From Pedobacter sp. L105 (GTDB lineage Bacteria; Bacteroidota; Bacteroidia; Sphingobacteriales; Sphingobacteriaceae): a DNA stretch of 64,000 bases. Under the pieces are notes generated by a model. It ran no database searches and was not told the DNA's origin. It was given only the letters and a program-made list of their open reading frames with translations. The DNA is taken from positions 178,367 through 242,366 of the forward strand of contig NZ_LMUP01000010.1 in NCBI RefSeq assembly GCF_009765875.1, given 5' to 3'. The position numbers and the translations under genes are program-made. Numbering within the stretch: position 1 is the first letter of the stretch; each line of letters opens with the position of its first letter. Below are positions 53,147 through 61,571 of the stretch, one piece after another.

Positions 53147-53177
53147 ATTTCAGGAGAATAAGGTATTCTCCTGAAAT
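53147..53177. terminator. Terminator-like hairpin after small-family copy 4
   Basis: ATTTCAGGAGAAT (53147-53159) and ATTCTCCTGAAAT (53165-53177) form a perfect 13-base stem with a 5-base loop, followed by CTTTG. It separates the small gene from the biotin operon. Confidence 0.7.
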
Positions 53178-53292
53178 CTTTGTAATTATATGTTTTATAA
53201 ACCACACCTCTTACCGGACTACTCCTAAACTTAAAACTGGTATCCTTTAACTATCCGGCAAGCTTCTATTTTTGGAGCAAACCACGATAATA

Positions 53293-53898
53293 ATGGAATT
53301 AGAACAGTTGCTCTTACAGATTGTCAGCAATGACGATACCCATGCGCGTTTCCTGAATACCCTCTCCTTACAGGAGAATATCGGTGCCAGGAAGATCTCG
53401 GCCAATGAACGTCCGGAAACTTCCACCTATATGGTGCTGAAACATGCCGCCGAAGAACACCGTCACGCATTTTATTTAAAAAAACAAATAGGTAAACTGA
53501 GCAGCACTGGTTATCCGAATTACGAACCGGACTACCTGCTGGCTCCTTACAGCAGTAAATATTATCTGAACAAGCTCGATCTGATCACCAGCCGTTATTT
53601 ACGTCATCAGCTGGAATTAAGCGGAACAGCTTTGAAATTTGCGGCTTACCTCTTAGTGACTTATGCTATTGAAGTAAGAGCTGATGAAATATACCCTATT
53701 TATCAGGATGTACTGAACCGTACGGGTAGTAAGGTGAGTGTACGTTCTATTATTCTTGAAGAACAGGGACACCTGGAAGAAATGATCGCACAGCTGAAAA
53801 ACTTTTCGGAAGACTGGGAGATGCACGCAGAAAATATTGTTGCACTCGAAACCACCCTATATAAAAACTGGATCAACGATTTAGCTCTTGCACTCTAA
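53293..53898 (+). CDS. Putative ferritin-like diiron protein heading the biotin operon
   Basis: No named family was recognised. The 201-residue, mostly helical protein has the residues expected of a four-helix diiron carboxylate site: E28, E55-x2-H58 (EEHRH), E127 and E157-x2-H160 (EEQGH). The two E-to-ExxH spacings (27 and 30) resemble those of aldehyde-deformylating oxygenase and MiaE-type enzymes. The frame begins at a TTG (53272); the ATG at 53293 is preferred. Its stop overlaps the bioF start by one base, so it is translationally coupled to biotin synthesis. No bioC, bioH, bioW or bioI is in the operon, so an oxidative role in making the pimeloyl precursor is an attractive inference, not a demonstrated one. 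Confidence 0.7.
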   Translation: MELEQLLLQIVSNDDTHARFLNTLSLQENIGARKISANERPETSTYMVLKHAAEEHRHAFYLKKQIGKLSSTGYPNYEPDYLLAPYSSKYYLNKLDLITSRYLRHQLELSGTALKFAAYLLVTYAIEVRADEIYPIYQDVLNRTGSKVSVRSIILEEQGHLEEMIAQLKNFSEDWEMHAENIVALETTLYKNWINDLALAL

Positions 53899-55043
53899 TG
53901 AATAACTCGGCAATCAACGCAATGCAGTCGAAACTCAAAGCCAGGGAAGCTGAGGGAACAAGGCGTAACCTACAGCCTAAAAATAACTTATATGATTTCA
54001 GCTCTAATGATTATTTAGGTTTTGCGCGTTCGGTTGAATTGCAGCAAAATATCAGTGAGGAACTAAAAAAACATCCTCAAGCTTTGCTAGGTGCTACAGG
54101 GTCGAGACTGCTGAGCGGCAACAGCGCCTTCGCAGAGGAACTGGAAAAAGAACTGGCTACCTATCACCAGGCAGAAAACGGGTTGATCTTTAATTCCGGT
54201 TATGCGGCCAATACTGCTTTATTTTCGTGTATCCCTCAAAAAGGAGACACCATCATTCATGATGAATATATCCATGCATCTGTCATTGATGGTGCAAGGC
54301 TTAGTTTTGCCAGGCGTTTTAAATTCAGGCACAATGATCTGGAAGACCTGGAACATAAAATCAAACAAAGTACCGGTAATTGTTTTGTCGCCGTAGAAAG
54401 TGTGTATTCAATGGACGGTGATCTGGCCGACCTGCTGCATATTGCGCAGCTTTGCCGGCAGCATGGGGTTCACTTAATCGTTGACGAGGCCCACGCCTTT
54501 GGTGTGCTGGGTACGGGACTGGTGGACCTGCTGCATATTCACAATTCCGTTTTTGCACGGGTGGTCACCTTTGGAAAGGCTTTGGGTGTACATGGGGCCA
54601 TCGTATTGGGATCCGAACTGCTGAGAGATTATCTCGTTAACTTTGCAAGGCCTTTTATTTATAGTACAGCTCCATCTTTCGCCCATCTGCTGACCATACA
54701 ACAAGCCTATCATCATTTATTGATACACCCTGAATATCGGGCCATCCTGCAGGAAAAGTCAACACTCCTCAAGGAATTTATGCCTCCTCAGGAGCAACTG
54801 CACAGCACAACAAATCCTTCGGCCATACAATGTGTATTCCTGAAAAGCAACCATGAAACACTGAGGTATAGCCGGGAACTGCAAAAAAGAGGATTTGACA
54901 TCCATCCTGTTCGTAGTCCCACGGTGCCTAGAGGCACAGAACGGTTACGTCTTTGCGTGCATCTCCATAACAGCGATTACGAGATCCTGGAACTCTGTCA
55001 TCATTTAGACCTGCTGAGCAAATATCATCACCATGCAAACTAA
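53898..55043 (+). CDS. bioF: 8-amino-7-oxononanoate synthase
   Basis: BioF condenses a pimeloyl thioester with alanine, the first step of biotin ring assembly. Signatures: NLYDFSSNDYLGFA, GATGSRLLSGNSAFAEELE, HASVIDGARLS, LIVDEAHAFGVLGTG, and the PLP lysine in VTFGKALGVHGA. Length (381) is normal. The start overlaps the diiron gene stop by one base and the end overlaps bioD by 11 bases. Confidence 0.94.
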   Translation: MNNSAINAMQSKLKAREAEGTRRNLQPKNNLYDFSSNDYLGFARSVELQQNISEELKKHPQALLGATGSRLLSGNSAFAEELEKELATYHQAENGLIFNSGYAANTALFSCIPQKGDTIIHDEYIHASVIDGARLSFARRFKFRHNDLEDLEHKIKQSTGNCFVAVESVYSMDGDLADLLHIAQLCRQHGVHLIVDEAHAFGVLGTGLVDLLHIHNSVFARVVTFGKALGVHGAIVLGSELLRDYLVNFARPFIYSTAPSFAHLLTIQQAYHHLLIHPEYRAILQEKSTLLKEFMPPQEQLHSTTNPSAIQCVFLKSNHETLRYSRELQKRGFDIHPVRSPTVPRGTERLRLCVHLHNSDYEILELCHHLDLLSKYHHHAN

Positions 55044-55653
55044 ACCGCTATTTGTGACCGGCATCGGCACCGGCATTGGGAAAACCATTGTTTCTGCAGT
55101 TTTATGCGAACAATTAAAGGCCGATTATTGGAAACCAATACAGGCTGGAGATCTTCATTTCACCGATAGCGATCAGGTAAAACAACTGATCAGCAATCCG
55201 GTTACTAAAATCCATCCGGAAGCTTTTCGTCTGCAGATGCCTGCCTCTCCGCATCAGTCGGCCAAAGCAGAGCAAATAGAGATCCGTCGGGAAGATTTTA
55301 TTCTGCCTGAAACAGATAACCGGTTATTGATCGAGGGTGCCGGTGGAGTTTTTGTTCCTATTTCCAATACTTTTTTTATGATTGATCTGATCAAACAACT
55401 GGAAGCTGAGGTCATACTGGTCAGCAGAAACTACCTCGGTTGTATCAACCATACTTTAATGAGCATCGAAGTACTCCGGCAAAATCAAATTCCATTAAAA
55501 CACCTGGTCTTAAACGGCGATTTTCAGGATGACACCAAAGACATTTTGCTTCAGCAGTTGCCTGTAGGAACAAGCTGGAGCCAGCTGCCTGATTTTATCC
55601 TGCTTGATCAGGAAAGTATTACCTCTGCTCCTAACCAAATTTTAAATTTTTAA
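55033..55653 (+). CDS. bioD: Dethiobiotin synthetase
   Basis: BioD closes the ureido ring of dethiobiotin from DAPA, CO2 and ATP. The P-loop FVTGIGTGIGKTIVSAVL starts the protein, followed by YWKPIQAGD and LLIEGAGGVFVPIS. Length (206) is normal. It overlaps the bioF end and is 16 bases before bioB. Confidence 0.93.
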   Translation: MQTKPLFVTGIGTGIGKTIVSAVLCEQLKADYWKPIQAGDLHFTDSDQVKQLISNPVTKIHPEAFRLQMPASPHQSAKAEQIEIRREDFILPETDNRLLIEGAGGVFVPISNTFFMIDLIKQLEAEVILVSRNYLGCINHTLMSIEVLRQNQIPLKHLVLNGDFQDDTKDILLQQLPVGTSWSQLPDFILLDQESITSAPNQILNF

Positions 55654-55669
55654 ATCAATCACGTATTAT

Positions 55670-56659
55670 ATGAGTACTGTACGCAACGACTGGAGCATCC
55701 AGGAAATAGAAAACATTTATCATCAGCCCTTACTGGAGCTGGTTTACCAGGCAGCAACCGTTCACCGGAACTGGCACCAGCCAAATGAGGTACAGGTTTG
55801 TACCTTATTATCTGTTAAAACAGGCGGATGTCCTGAAGATTGTTCTTATTGCGGGCAGGCTGCCCGTTACCATACCGGTATAACGGTGAAGTCTTTAATG
55901 TCTAAAGAAGATGTGGTAGCTATCGCACAGCGAGCTAAAGATTCAGGTTCTTCCCGTTTCTGTATGGCTGCTGCCTGGCGTGAAGTTCGCGACAACCGGG
56001 ATTTCGATACGATCCTGGAAATGGTTGAAGGCGTAAACGAACTGGGACTGGAAGTATGCTGTACTTTAGGGATGATTACCGAATCACAAGCCCAGCGTTT
56101 GCAGGAAGCCGGACTCTATGCTTATAACCATAATCTGGATACTTCTAAAGACCATTATAAAGAGATCATCAGCACCCGTACTTTTGACGACCGTCTGGAT
56201 ACCTTAACCAATGTGCGCAAAGCTGGGATTACGGTTTGCTCTGGCGGGATTATCGGATTGGGAGAAACCCATGAAGACCGCATCCAGATGTTGCATACGT
56301 TAGCGACCCTGCCTAAACATCCGGAATCTGTACCGGTGAATGCTTTGGCCCGTGTAAAAGGAACCCCATTGGAAAATCTGCCTAAAATAGATTCATGGGA
56401 AATGGTGAGGATGATCGCTACCGCAAGGATACTGATGCCAGCTTCTATGGTGAGGTTAAGTGCCGGACGCGTAGAAATGACTACCGAAGAACAAGGCTGG
56501 TGTTTTATGGCCGGAGCCAATTCTATCTTTACCAGTGAAACTGACGAACTTCTGGTTACCCCTAATTCAAGATTAGAAGACGACCGCAAGATGTTTGATG
56601 TATTGGGATTAAAACCTATGGTAAAAGAAAAAACCGTACAACCAAACGTTACCGCATGA
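55670..56659 (+). CDS. bioB: Biotin synthase (radical SAM)
   Basis: BioB inserts sulfur into dethiobiotin. The radical-SAM cluster motif is C54-x3-C58-x2-C61 (CPEDCSYC). Other conserved blocks are FCMAAAWREVRD, NHNLDTS, VCSGGIIGLGE and the arginine-containing VRLSAGR that binds the 2Fe-2S cluster. Length (329) is normal. The end overlaps bioA by 4 bases (ATGA). Confidence 0.96.
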   Translation: MSTVRNDWSIQEIENIYHQPLLELVYQAATVHRNWHQPNEVQVCTLLSVKTGGCPEDCSYCGQAARYHTGITVKSLMSKEDVVAIAQRAKDSGSSRFCMAAAWREVRDNRDFDTILEMVEGVNELGLEVCCTLGMITESQAQRLQEAGLYAYNHNLDTSKDHYKEIISTRTFDDRLDTLTNVRKAGITVCSGGIIGLGETHEDRIQMLHTLATLPKHPESVPVNALARVKGTPLENLPKIDSWEMVRMIATARILMPASMVRLSAGRVEMTTEEQGWCFMAGANSIFTSETDELLVTPNSRLEDDRKMFDVLGLKPMVKEKTVQPNVTA

Positions 56660-57921
56660 CCTTAACTGAAAGAGACGGCAACAGTATCTGGCATCCTTAT
56701 ACACAACAACTTAAATCCTCGGCTCCTATACCCATTATTCGGGCTGGGGGTTGTTACCTATATGATGAAAATGAACGTAGGATCATCGATGCGGTTTCTT
56801 CCTGGTGGGTAACTTTACATGGGCACTCCCATCCTTATATTGTAGAAAGGGTGTCTGCACAGCTAAAAAAACTCGACCAGGTGATCTTTGCCGGTTTCAC
56901 TCATGAACCTGCTATTGAACTGGCAGAAAATCTGCTGGCAATCCTGCCGAATAACCAGCAGAAAGTCTTTTATAGCGATAATGGATCTACTGCCGTAGAA
57001 GTAGCCTTAAAGATGTGTTTGCAATATTGGTTTAACAAAGGTGTTCCGCGGAAAAAAGTACTTGCTTTCCGTAATGGTTATCATGGAGATACTTTCGGCG
57101 CGATGTCTGTTAGCGGCAGAAGTGCCTGGACTGCTCCTTTTGACTCCTTATTGTTTGAAGTGATCTTTATAGATACGCCTAACCCAGAAAATCTGCCTGC
57201 GCTAAAAACATTAATTTCGTCACATGCTACCGACCTGGCTTGTTTTGTTTATGAACCTTTAGTGCAGGGGTCTGCAGGTATGCTGATGTATGGGGCAGCA
57301 GAACTGAACGAATTACTGGAACATTGTAATCAGGAAGCTGTATTGATGATCCAGGATGAAGTTTTTACAGGTTTCGGCCGTACCGGGAGAAACTTTGCAG
57401 CAGATCATCTTACCGTGAAGCCAGACCTGATGTGTTTTTCAAAGGGTTTAACCGGTGGAACGATGCCTTTAGGCGTAACCACTTGTACCGCAAAGATCTA
57501 CGAAGCATTTTTATCGGATGATAAATTGAAAACCTTATTTCACGGACATTCCTTTACGGCCAACCCCTTATCCTGTACGGCAGCTTTGGCCAGCTTAGAG
57601 CTCTTACTTCAGGAAGAAACCCAGGAGAAGATCAACAGGATCTGCAGCAGGCACCAGGAATTTGCAGCGTTGATTGCTACTCACCCCAGGGTAAAAGATG
57701 TAAGGCAAACCGGAACCATATTGGCAATTGAGTGGCAAACTGAATCCGGTACTTCTTATTTTAGTGATTTAAGAAATCAGTTATATGATTACTTTTTAGA
57801 AAAGGGGATTTTGATGCGGCCTTTAGGAAATGTCATCTATATTTTACCTCCTTATTGTATCAGTGATCAGGACCTGGCAGAGATTTATGCCCAGATCAGG
57901 GCAGCACTCGAAATCTTTTAA
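56656..57921 (+). CDS. bioA: Adenosylmethionine-8-amino-7-oxononanoate aminotransferase
   Basis: BioA converts KAPA to DAPA with SAM as amino donor. Signatures: IWHPYTQ, SSWWVTLHGHSHPYI, FYSDNGSTAVEVALKM, RNGYHGDTFGAMSVSGR, MIQDEVFTGFGRTG and the PLP lysine in CFSKGLTGGTMPLG. Length (421) is normal. It is the last gene of the operon and is followed by a terminator hairpin. Confidence 0.95.
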   Translation: MTLTERDGNSIWHPYTQQLKSSAPIPIIRAGGCYLYDENERRIIDAVSSWWVTLHGHSHPYIVERVSAQLKKLDQVIFAGFTHEPAIELAENLLAILPNNQQKVFYSDNGSTAVEVALKMCLQYWFNKGVPRKKVLAFRNGYHGDTFGAMSVSGRSAWTAPFDSLLFEVIFIDTPNPENLPALKTLISSHATDLACFVYEPLVQGSAGMLMYGAAELNELLEHCNQEAVLMIQDEVFTGFGRTGRNFAADHLTVKPDLMCFSKGLTGGTMPLGVTTCTAKIYEAFLSDDKLKTLFHGHSFTANPLSCTAALASLELLLQEETQEKINRICSRHQEFAALIATHPRVKDVRQTGTILAIEWQTESGTSYFSDLRNQLYDYFLEKGILMRPLGNVIYILPPYCISDQDLAEIYAQIRAALEIF

Positions 57922-57927
57922 AAAACA

Positions 57928-57962
57928 ACAAAGGGGAAGAACATCCATTCTCTCCCCTTTGT
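57928..57962. terminator. Terminator of the biotin operon
   Basis: ACAAAGGGGA (57928-57937) and TCCCCTTTGT (57953-57962) form a 10-base stem with a 15-base loop, 7 bases after the bioA stop. The following ~130 bases are AT-rich with no recognised element. Confidence 0.75.
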
Positions 57963-58090
57963 ATTAACTAAAGGTATTAACTATCGCTAACACCAACCGG
58001 GAGTAAAATTAAGAAATAACTGAATAATTTGCTAATTTATTTTTAAAATAATTATAATAATATGCTGTAAACATAATTCTATAACTAAAT

Positions 58091-58591
58091 CTACAATTCA
58101 AAGTCAATTTGCTCAAAGATCTTTGGTGTTCCCATATGGTCCGGCAGCTCTACTACATTGATAAAAAAGCTGGTTTCTTTTAAATATAAGGGCACCCGAA
58201 ATACCGTCTCCTTCTCTTCCTCCCTAATTGTCTTGTCTGGCGTTACATCGAAAGTCATTCTCCCGCAACTCATGTGAAACAAAATCCGGCTTTGCCCATA
58301 ACCAACAGGTAAACATGGCATTGATCTTATGGTCTCCCCAAGGTCAGGTAAAATCCAACGGATAGGATGGAAATACAATACATAAAATGTTCCTGGCAGA
58401 TATAGGAAATGACTATTTAAAAACTTGCTTAAACTTCCCACATCGGTGATGTCCATGGGCATAAAATAAATATAATGCGGGATAGGTGTTTCTTCCATCA
58501 CCGGATACATTATAAGTCCATCCATACATTTCAACACCATGTTATGTGCTTCCGCATAAGCTAAATAAGATACTAAACTACACATGCTCAA
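58091..58591 (-). CDS. Unknown 166-residue protein, end of the DUF6266-type operon
   Basis: The protein (MSMCSLVSYLAYAEAHNMVL ... KIFEQIDFEL) is predicted soluble, with many Met, Pro and Cys residues and beta-like stretches (YIYFMPMDITDVG, TFYVLYFHPIRWILP). No signal peptide or family was recognised. It is on the same strand as the DUF6266-type operon, 108 bases after the previous gene, with a GC-rich hairpin in between, so it may be expressed at a lower level or separately. Confidence 0.5.
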   Translation of the reverse strand: MSMCSLVSYLAYAEAHNMVLKCMDGLIMYPVMEETPIPHYIYFMPMDITDVGSLSKFLNSHFLYLPGTFYVLYFHPIRWILPDLGETIRSMPCLPVGYGQSRILFHMSCGRMTFDVTPDKTIREEEKETVFRVPLYLKETSFFINVVELPDHMGTPKIFEQIDFEL

Positions 58592-58604
58592 TTTTCTGGT
58601 TTTT

Positions 58605-58628
58605 AGCCGCCCAAGAAGCTGGGCGGCT
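58605..58628. terminator. GC-rich hairpin between two accessory genes
   Basis: AGCCGCCCA (58605-58613) and TGGGCGGCT (58620-58628) are a perfect 9-base stem with a 6-base loop. On the minus strand an A-run, not a T-run, follows, so termination there is doubtful; attenuation or mRNA protection is possible. Confidence 0.5.
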
Positions 58629-58699
58629 GTTGATACAAGTTAAAAAAAATTGGTTTTAGTAATTGGAAGAGTTCAATTTGGGGACAGTTGTCCAGCATA

Positions 58700-59308
58700 T
58701 CAATCTTCTTTATCCAAACTTAAATATTCACTCCAGGAGGTATTACGTCCCTCTTTGGATTTAAAGAAAATCCAGACGTGCAAACTTTCAATATGGTGAT
58801 TTGATGGCAGTTTTAATTCAATTTTTAAATCCGAGCGTTTAGCCGCATTTTTAAAACTGTAAGATTGATTCTTTTCCGAATCATAAATAAACACAAATAG
58901 CTCATCATCTCCCCATGTTTCCGGCAAATATGTTTCAAATTCTTCCCAAAGCAGTATGATGTTACCCTCTGATGAAAATACTGCCTTAGTGACAATTACA
59001 TCACCCAGCTTTCCTTTGCTTATCTGCACTTTCGGATAATTGATCTGGTAATCCGGATATTCCCCAATCACTGCATCCATCAGTATATACCTTGTTAAAA
59101 AATTGACTGGTGTCATATTTTTGAAATTACAGGCCTCGAATCCTATCGTTGTCATTTCTTTAGCATGTTTCACAAATTTTGCTACCACCCTGAATTTGTC
59201 GCGCTGCATCAGCTGTGCTTCGGTTGGTGGGTTTAAAGATTTCGGTTTTTTCGGGGCTTTAGGCCTTTTTTTCATTAATTCCCAAATACTATAGCGTTTC
59301 TTTTCCAT
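58700..59308 (-). CDS. DUF6266-like protein, divergent copy
   Basis: The 202-residue protein shares with the DUF6266-type proteins at 60809 and 62242 the N-terminal basic stretch followed by PPTEAQLMQRDKF, then TIGFE..., then IDYSKV-like INYPKVQISKGKLGD and the C-terminal SLHVWIFFKSKEG. The usual glycine-rich first 25 residues (GxGxxSGKIGxVV) are replaced by a Lys/Pro-rich sequence. It starts 4 bases after the membrane-anchored protein stop, so it is coupled to the operon. Function unknown. Confidence 0.6.
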   Translation of the reverse strand: MEKKRYSIWELMKKRPKAPKKPKSLNPPTEAQLMQRDKFRVVAKFVKHAKEMTTIGFEACNFKNMTPVNFLTRYILMDAVIGEYPDYQINYPKVQISKGKLGDVIVTKAVFSSEGNIILLWEEFETYLPETWGDDELFVFIYDSEKNQSYSFKNAAKRSDLKIELKLPSNHHIESLHVWIFFKSKEGRNTSWSEYLSLDKED

Positions 59309-59312
59309 TGTC

Positions 59313-59819
59313 TTAAATTTTATATTTTTTTATAAACTGATAACCAACAAAACTTAATATCAGGGCGAGTATTATTCCTGAAATTATCCATTTATAGGAT
59401 GGTGTGCTTTCCTTCGTTTTGATCTGCTGGTCTGTTACTTTTTTGTTTGATGCTGAAATGGCAATCCCTGCATTTTCTGTTTCCTGCCGCGCTGCTTCTG
59501 CTATATCTTTTATAGTAGCTTTGCTCTGAATTCTCCCTTCAATTTCTACATGCTTAGCCGCTCCTGAAAACCCTTTTGCCGGAGAATAACTAAATAAACC
59601 TTCGGGCCAAATCTTAACCGTATAATGATCGTCACTGGAGTCTTCAGAAAAAGTAAGCCGGTTTAATCGGCTTCGCCAATTTTTCTCTTCTATCGTTTTC
59701 CAGCTAACCTGATCAGATAAATCCTGACGTGCATGATCAATAGTTTGATTTGTATTTTTCAATAAACTACAAGTACTACATATAAGGATCAGCAACAGAA
59801 ACAACACATAAATTTTCAT
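59313..59819 (-). CDS. Membrane-anchored protein of the accessory operon
   Basis: The 168-residue protein begins with a hydrophobic segment MKIYVLFLLLILICSTCSLL that looks like a signal or lipoprotein signal. A polar central domain follows (YTVKIWPEGLFSYSPAKGFSGAAKHVEIEG), then a helix, and a second membrane segment near the C-terminus (WIISGIILALILSFVGYQFI). It overlaps the hydrolase gene by 4 bases. No family is recognised; the two-anchor layout could bridge or sit in the envelope. Confidence 0.6.
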   Translation of the reverse strand: MKIYVLFLLLILICSTCSLLKNTNQTIDHARQDLSDQVSWKTIEEKNWRSRLNRLTFSEDSSDDHYTVKIWPEGLFSYSPAKGFSGAAKHVEIEGRIQSKATIKDIAEAARQETENAGIAISASNKKVTDQQIKTKESTPSYKWIISGIILALILSFVGYQFIKKYKI

Positions 59820-60394
59820 GGCACCCTCCTTCCATTTTTCACCCAGTCTGAGATACTATGAATTGTTTTTAAGATTCTGCGGCGCCGGTATACACCATCA
59901 CCTTCAATACTCCCGGATATATTGGTGTTCCCTTCGATACTGAAACACCAGTCGCCTTTTATCTTTTCGATTAAACCTACATGTGCAATACGCTTTTTAT
60001 CTTCAAAATAAATACCGATTACATCTGCCGGCAGTGCGGAACGCGCTAATCTGGAAGAAGGAAAAAGATCCGGCGACCATCCTGATCTCGGCTTGGCAAA
60101 ACCTTCCCTTGCGAAAATCCAGGAGATAAAAGCGGCACACCAGGGATCGCCTTTTTTTAAGCCTGCATAAGCCAAATAGCTTTCCACCCGCTCGCCATCA
60201 TTGTGACCACTTCCTTCCCTGACACCCAGTTCATGCTCAGCAATACTTACCAATCTTAAACGGCAAGCGCTTTCACTGGTATCATCAACAGTATTTGCAA
60301 TTCCTTGTCCTCCTAACAAATACCCGCTAAACATACTGAAGCCGCTACTAAGAGTAAAGCAAAAGAGGATAAGTAAAAAACGAGTTGTTGCCAT
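59816..60394 (-). CDS. Secreted NlpC/P60-CHAP-like hydrolase (TIGR02594-like)
   Basis: From ATG 60394 the protein has a signal-like start (MATTRFLLILFCFTLSSGFS). The domain VREGSGHNDGERVESYLAYAG, then DPWCAAFISWIF with the candidate catalytic Cys, then RIAHVGLIEKI with the His, and FSIEGNTN match the TIGR02594 type of cysteine amidase/peptidase fold. Such enzymes cut peptidoglycan. The open frame extends to 60481, but the shorter start supplies the signal peptide. Its 5' end overlaps the upstream membrane-protein gene by 82 bases in another frame, as in phage holin-endolysin pairs. Confidence 0.72.
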   Translation of the reverse strand: MATTRFLLILFCFTLSSGFSMFSGYLLGGQGIANTVDDTSESACRLRLVSIAEHELGVREGSGHNDGERVESYLAYAGLKKGDPWCAAFISWIFAREGFAKPRSGWSPDLFPSSRLARSALPADVIGIYFEDKKRIAHVGLIEKIKGDWCFSIEGNTNISGSIEGDGVYRRRRILKTIHSISDWVKNGRRVP

Positions 60395-60732
60395 GGGGAT
60401 AAAGTATAAAATTGTGAAACCAAAGTTGAAAACTGCGGTAAGCCTGCCATCAACCAGAACCGCTCTAATAACCACCAGCATAAGGCTGTCACAAGCAGGA
60501 AAGCAATCAGGCTTAAAATGATCAATAACCAGATCGTCTGGTCAATACCTGCAGCAGTTTGATCTATTTTGTGCAGGGCAAAAGGTGCTAACGACCAGAT
60601 TGAAAGCAAAATCAGCAATAGCCATATCAATTGCCATCGGTTTTTTCCAGGAACACTCTTATTCTGCTTTATTGTTGTATCGGGTAACCGTACTACTTTA
60701 GCACGTATTACCTTTGAAATCATTGTATCCAT
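60313..60732 (-). CDS. Small membrane protein, holin-like position
   Basis: The 139-residue protein has a basic N-terminus and three hydrophobic segments: LIWLLLILLSIWSLAPFAL, LLIILSLIAFLLVTALCWWLL and LVFYLSSFALLLVAASVCLAGI. Its end overlaps the start of the NlpC-like hydrolase gene by 82 bases in a different frame. Position and topology suggest a holin-like or export-assist role, but sequence similarity to known holins was not recognised. Confidence 0.6.
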   Translation of the reverse strand: MDTMISKVIRAKVVRLPDTTIKQNKSVPGKNRWQLIWLLLILLSIWSLAPFALHKIDQTAAGIDQTIWLLIILSLIAFLLVTALCWWLLERFWLMAGLPQFSTLVSQFYTLSPWQQLVFYLSSFALLLVAASVCLAGIC

Positions 60733-60769
60733 AATTTTTACGATAAATTAATTGAGAATTTTGAAGAAA

Positions 60770-60798
60770 CCCGGCAGGGTTTTCATCATCCTGCCGGG
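60770..60798 (-). terminator. Internal terminator or attenuator in the accessory operon
   Basis: CCCGGCAGG (60770-60778) and CCTGCCGGG (60790-60798) form a perfect 9-base stem just after the DUF6266 gene stop. On the minus strand GTTTCTTC follows. It could lower expression of the downstream membrane-protein genes relative to the first gene. Confidence 0.65.
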
Positions 60799-60808
60799 AT
60801 TCATTAAA

Positions 60809-61453
60809 TTAAGCTATAACTGGTTCCAAGCCTAAATAGATACTTTTAGACACTGATTTACCATCTACTGCCACCAGGAACATCCATGCATGCACACTGC
60901 TACCAATAAAAGCCCTCGGCATTTTCACGTGTCCAGCAAGTGTGCTCCTTTCACCTATGCTGGAAACAGTCAATGTGCTGCCTAATGTTGGACTATAGAA
61001 TAACATGTATACATCATCCGTCGGACTGGAACCGATCTGATCGATCTCATCCAGCTCCCAGGTTACGTTCATGGTATTTCCTGTCACGCCAACAATGGCT
61101 GCATTCTGAACACTGTTTAAATCACCAACACTTAACACAACTTTACTGAAATCAATTGTTTGGTTAGGAGAAATACCAGTGATGGCATTGGTTAAATGGT
61201 ACTTAACCGCTGCGTTCATTGCACTCAGGTTTCCAGTTTTTGCATAACCGATATTAATTGTTTGTTTGATCAGCTTCAAAAACTTAATCACCGAAAGAAA
61301 TATCGACCGTTGACCAGCCTGATCCTGAGTTGGTGGTTTTGATGATTTTTTGGGAGTGCTGCGTCCCACTGTTAGATCGCGCCATTCGGCGACAACGACC
61401 TGTCCGATTTTCCCAGAAAAATCGCCTACCTGGCCGGCTTTAATAATTGCCAT
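60809..61453 (-). CDS. DUF6266 family protein, first gene of the accessory operon
   Basis: The 214-residue protein has the family pattern MAIIKAGQVGDFSGKIGQVV, GRSTPKKSSKPPTQDQAGQR, a helical stretch ending INIGYAKTG, NAITGISPNQTIDFSKVVLS, and a beta-rich C-terminal half (VYMLFYSPTLGS, VHAWMFLVAVDGKSVSKSIY). DUF6266 proteins are numerous in Pedobacter-like genomes and have no known function. A good promoter and paired direct repeats lie upstream, so this gene may be controlled and strongly expressed. Confidence 0.8.
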   Translation of the reverse strand: MAIIKAGQVGDFSGKIGQVVVAEWRDLTVGRSTPKKSSKPPTQDQAGQRSIFLSVIKFLKLIKQTINIGYAKTGNLSAMNAAVKYHLTNAITGISPNQTIDFSKVVLSVGDLNSVQNAAIVGVTGNTMNVTWELDEIDQIGSSPTDDVYMLFYSPTLGSTLTVSSIGERSTLAGHVKMPRAFIGSSVHAWMFLVAVDGKSVSKSIYLGLEPVIA

Positions 61454-61525
61454 AATTTAAAATTTAAAGTTAAACATTCTGTTCATTCAAGTTATTTGCG
61501 TACCGGTAGCTTTGAACTTGTAGAA

Positions 61526-61533
61526 CAAATATA
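61526..61533 (-). promoter_or_regulatory. -7 promoter box for the DUF6266 operon (TATATTTG on the minus strand)
   Basis: CAAATATA on the + strand is an exact reverse complement of TAnnTTTG, 73 bases upstream of the DUF6266 start codon. Two direct-repeat sites lie 39 and 92 bases further upstream. Confidence 0.55.
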
Positions 61534-61571
61534 AAACGCTGAATAACAATAAACTAATGACTTTACAGTCA

